Source: Hydrogenophaga intermedia
GTDB lineage: Bacteria; Pseudomonadota; Gammaproteobacteria; Burkholderiales; Burkholderiaceae_C
Assembly (NCBI GenBank): GCA_945869245.1
Contig: CAMBOY010000223.1
Span: forward strand, 1 to 5,200
Direction: 5' to 3'
Length of the DNA stretch: 5,200 nt
Part shown: positions 1-5,200 of the stretch, one piece after another
Position numbering within the stretch: the stretch's first letter is position 1
How the letters are laid out: every line of letters begins with the position of its first letter
Made by a program: the position numbers and the translations under genes
Notes under the pieces: generated by a model
Seen by the model: only the letters and a program-made list of their open reading frames with translations
The model's database searches: none
What the model was told of the DNA's origin: nothing

Positions 1-2
1 TC

Positions 3-125
3 TTGCAGACGCTTTTATTGCGCCTGTGCACGGTGGCGGGCGTGTCGCCGAACTGGCTCGACACGCTGCGCAACTTCGCCTTCAACGAGCTCAGAGCGCC
101 AGCGCAGCGACTGGGCGCCGGCTGA
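3..125 (+). CDS. C-terminal end of an unidentified upstream protein (partial)
   Basis: The frame is open from the left edge and ends at TGA 123-125. It gives 40 residues beginning LQTLLLRLCTVAGVSPNWLD and ending in RLGAG. Third codon positions are overwhelmingly G or C, as in the neighbouring large gene, which supports real coding; the two other plus-strand frames give unlikely compositions here. The tail looks soluble and partly helical, with no membrane segment or recognisable motif, and I do not recognise the family. It runs in the same direction as the restriction-modification gene, but about 150 bp separates them, including an AT-richer stretch, so they need not share a transcript. The start lies outside the window. 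Confidence 0.6.
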   Translation: MQTLLLRLCTVAGVSPNWLDTLRNFAFNELRAPAQRLGAG

Positions 126-218
126 AAAGAATATTTCAGGGCCGACTAAATAGTGCTAACCTCTATCACAAACATGCGCAGTCCAAATACCGCACGTTCG
201 CCCGCGCTGCAGCCACAA

Positions 219-232
219 GGGCTGGCCAGCCC
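219..232. repeat. Perfect 14-bp palindrome GGGCTGGCCAGCCC upstream of the restriction-modification gene
   Basis: The 14 bases equal their own reverse complement, with the centre between 225 and 226. The site lies 45 nt before the TTG start and ends 8 nt before a TATATT hexamer at 241-246, so it covers the place where a -35 box would sit if that hexamer is a -10 box. A dimeric regulator, or the enzyme itself, could bind there. In GC-rich DNA a palindrome of this length can also arise by chance. No second copy was noticed in the window. Confidence 0.35.
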
Positions 233-240
233 CGACCCGC

Positions 241-246
241 TATATT
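241..246 (+). promoter_or_regulatory. Possible -10 box (TATATT) for the restriction-modification operon
   Basis: TATATT is one mismatch from the TATAAT consensus and sits 31 nt before the TTG start, inside the only non-coding stretch ahead of the operon. No recognisable -35 box lies 15-18 nt upstream, because that place is occupied by the GC-rich palindrome. If used, it would be a weak or activator-dependent promoter giving a leader of roughly 25 nt. An alternative is TTTCAG (134-139), 17 nt, then TGCTAACCT (extended -10 with TAACCT at 157-162), which is no better supported. Confidence 0.25.
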
Positions 247-265
247 CACCCCGTCACAAGACATC

Positions 266-270
266 AGGGG
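266..270 (+). promoter_or_regulatory. Ribosome-binding site (AGGGG) that decides the TTG start
   Basis: AGGGG lies 7 nt before TTG 278-280. This spacing, and the match of the protein from this codon to the normal N-terminus of MmeI-like enzymes, make TTG the likely start. The frame does extend upstream to an ATG at 26, but that stretch overlaps the preceding gene and is non-coding in character. Confidence 0.6.
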
Positions 271-277
271 ACCGCGC

Positions 278-3991
<3,714 letters not shown>

Positions 3992-3996
3992 CGAGC

Positions 3997-4698
3997 ATGA
4001 TCGACATTCACATTCTCAGCGTCAGAGATCCGCGTTGGTCAAGCGCCGACAAGCAGACCATTGACTGCTGGATTCGAACAAACACCCAGCAACAAGAGCT
4101 GCCATTCACAGCGTCACCCGATGATCCCGAGCCGCATGGCAGAGACATTTACACCCGATGCGTGGCTGGCGAATTTGGGCCGATCAAGCCGCCCCTCTCT
4201 GGGCAGGAGACTTTGCAGGCTCCATCCCCTGAGTTGCAAGACCAGCCATATTTGGAACTGGAGGCTCGCACGCTTCAGTTCATTGCAGAGGCAACCAAGG
4301 AAAACAACCGGCAATCTTTTCGAAGCGTTGTGGTTTTATGGGCCGCTCGGATAGACGAGCTGCTTCAACAACGGCTGCTACAGGTCAACGTGCCCTTGAA
4401 GCGAACATTCGGATCTCATGTCAGCGACGCAGCAAAGCTGGGTTTGATTGATGATGAAGTACGAAAAAGATGCTGCACCATCAAAAAGATTCGCAACACC
4501 GCTGCCCACGAATGGGACTTCAACATCGGCAGCAAAGATGTTCTGAGCAGCTTGATCGAGTTGTATCAAGCCGACCATGCCGACACCGTCGTGTTCCACC
4601 ACGACCTGGATTTTTTGATACAGCAGGTGTACGCACCCTCCTGCGCAATGCTGATGATGCGCATGCTGCACAGCACCCAACCACCTAAAGGAAACTGA
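3997..4698 (+). CDS. MltR/DUF4145-like HEPN-type protein with a phage-tail-like N-terminal module
   Basis: A 233-aa soluble protein starting at the only usable ATG, 5 nt after the restriction-modification stop. There is no strong Shine-Dalgarno (GGGA, 10 nt upstream), so translational coupling is likely. The C-terminal half (about 87-225) is helical. It carries RSVVVLWAARIDELL (109-123), a GLIDDEVRKRC segment and IRNTAAHEW, whose R166-X4-H171 fits the HEPN ribonuclease signature and the matching motif of MltR/DUF4145 domains. HEPN proteins are often RNA-cleaving effectors in defence, whereas MltR itself is a regulator, so activity is an inference. The N-terminal part (about 3-66) has NPxW-like DPRW, PFTA (36-39), HGRDIY (47-52) and GEFGPI (58-63). 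From memory this pattern resembles a small domain of phage tail-associated proteins. Codon use is far less GC-rich than in the preceding gene, suggesting a separate origin. Confidence is high for the gene, moderate for the HEPN-like fold, lower for the phage link. Confidence 0.8.
   Translation: MIDIHILSVRDPRWSSADKQTIDCWIRTNTQQQELPFTASPDDPEPHGRDIYTRCVAGEFGPIKPPLSGQETLQAPSPELQDQPYLELEARTLQFIAEATKENNRQSFRSVVVLWAARIDELLQQRLLQVNVPLKRTFGSHVSDAAKLGLIDDEVRKRCCTIKKIRNTAAHEWDFNIGSKDVLSSLIELYQADHADTVVFHHDLDFLIQQVYAPSCAMLMMRMLHSTQPPKGN
4688..4692 (+). promoter_or_regulatory. Strong Shine-Dalgarno (AAGGA) at the end of the HEPN-like gene
   Basis: AAGGA lies within an A-rich run just before the HEPN-like stop codon (4696-4698) and 8 nt before an ATG at 4701. 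It is a better ribosome-binding site than either real operon gene has. The ATG opens a frame of only 13 codons, so the site may be the remains of a third operon gene, or chance. Confidence 0.3.
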
Positions 4699-4700
4699 CC

Positions 4701-4742
4701 ATGCACGGTAATCCCGCCAGAGTCAGGTCTACCCAGTTGTAG
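4701..4742 (+). other. 13-codon open frame after a strong ribosome-binding site, possible gene remnant
   Basis: ATG 4701-4703 to TAG 4740-4742 encodes MHGNPARVRSTQL. It follows the HEPN-like stop by 2 nt and overlaps the last 14 nt of the convergent minus-strand gene. Nothing in the peptide is recognisable. The spacing is that of a normal operon junction, which suggests that a following gene was once here and was lost when the operon was joined to the minus-strand gene. It could equally be accidental. Confidence 0.2.
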
Positions 4743-5199
4743 CCCCACGGTCCGCCTGTGTTTCAAATAGCTGGACGCAAAGTGCATGGGCCGCTTCCAA
4801 ATCCAGCGCACGGCTTGTGTGGCCAGCCAAAAACAACTCATCCGGCAGCACCCAGTCCCATTTATCAGTATTCGGTACTTGTTTGCGTGTGAACAATTGT
4901 GTCGCTGTAGGGCAAGCTTGGGCTGCAACTTGCGCAATGGCCAATGTCACCATGGCCAGGCCTGCGCGTTTCACGGTGATGCAAATGCCTTCATTGCTGG
5001 CCTGCAGCCCTTGGTGAGTCAGCAGTGCGGCCAATGCGTTTTGCACCGCGTCACCCTGCCAAACAAAAAGGTGAGCCATGTCGCCTTCCACCACACAAAA
5101 CTCGCGGTCCAATTTCAAATGCAGGTACTGCTTGCGCGCATCTTGCAGCAGCGAGCGAGCAACGGCATCCAGCCAAATCGGCGTATCTTGGCTAGCCAG
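4729..5199 (-). CDS. C-terminal part of a probable large DEAD/DEAH-type helicase (partial, runs off the right edge)
   Basis: The minus-strand frame is open from the window edge to TAG at 4731-4729 and shows 156 residues with even coding composition. The most recognisable parts are IWLDAVARSLLQDAR near the edge, LFVWQGDAVQNALAALL in the middle, and WVLPDELFLAGHTSRALDLE near the end. From memory these resemble the C-terminal accessory region of a group of large bacterial DEAD/DEAH helicases (pattern LP-x-ELL-x-x-x-YASR-x-LD). The ATPase motifs would lie outside the window, so the helicase call is tentative. Internal TTG or ATG codons are not taken as starts, because similarity seems to continue to the edge. 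The gene converges on the HEPN-like gene with 30 nt between stops and no evident terminator hairpin. Its base composition resembles the HEPN-like gene more than the restriction-modification gene. Confidence 0.7.
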   Translation of the reverse strand: MASQDTPIWLDAVARSLLQDARKQYLHLKLDREFCVVEGDMAHLFVWQGDAVQNALAALLTHQGLQASNEGICITVKRAGLAMVTLAIAQVAAQACPTATQLFTRKQVPNTDKWDWVLPDELFLAGHTSRALDLEAAHALCVQLFETQADRGATTG

Positions 5200-5200
5200 C

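Noticed and set aside
26..277. Extension of the restriction-modification frame to ATG 26 (84 extra residues)
   Set aside because: It overlaps the end of the upstream gene, its composition is unlike protein, and a ribosome-binding site precedes TTG 278, where family similarity begins.
4699..4728. Rho-independent terminator between the convergent genes
   Set aside because: No stem longer than 3-4 bp and no T-run were found on either strand in this gap.
4817..5017. Plus-strand 66-codon open frame inside the convergent gene
   Set aside because: It lies opposite the better-supported minus-strand frame and shows no recognisable domain or ribosome-binding site.

Overview
The window is bacterial chromosomal DNA of strongly mosaic base composition. 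A GC-rich block, in which almost every codon ends in G or C, covers roughly the first 4 kb. A visibly less GC-rich block follows. Codon choice and protein style suggest a betaproteobacterium, perhaps Burkholderiales/Comamonadaceae; this is an inference without a marker gene. The gene content is that of an accessory defence locus.

Layout from left to right: (1) the last 40 codons of an unidentified plus-strand gene, ending at 125. (2) A gap of about 150 bp, AT-richer in its first half, holding a perfect 14-bp palindrome, a possible -10 box and a clear Shine-Dalgarno sequence. (3) A large plus-strand gene (278-3991, TTG start, 1237 aa) for a single-chain restriction-modification enzyme of the MmeI-like (Type IIL/IIG) family. 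It has an N-terminal D-X9-E-X-K nuclease, a helical spacer, a gamma-class N6-adenine methyltransferase with motifs X, I and IV, a target-recognition domain, a helical C-terminal part and a terminal winged-helix-like extension. A block of about 48 residues inside it looks like a recent insertion. (4) A 233-aa gene starting 5 nt after that stop (3997-4698). Its C-terminal half resembles the MltR/DUF4145 HEPN-like fold with an intact R-X4-H motif. Its N-terminal about 65 residues resemble a small domain seen in phage tail-associated proteins. (5) A strong ribosome-binding site and ATG opening only a 13-codon frame. (6) On the minus strand, convergent, the last 156 codons of a protein that resembles the C-terminal end of a large DEAD/DEAH-type helicase, running off the right edge.

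The restriction-modification gene and the HEPN-like gene form a probable two-gene operon. The enzyme alone should modify and cleave DNA. The small protein is the candidate for something new: a possible RNase effector, or a regulator, joined to what may be a phage-protein-like module and translated directly behind the restriction enzyme. No tRNA, rRNA, CRISPR array or complete insertion sequence was seen.
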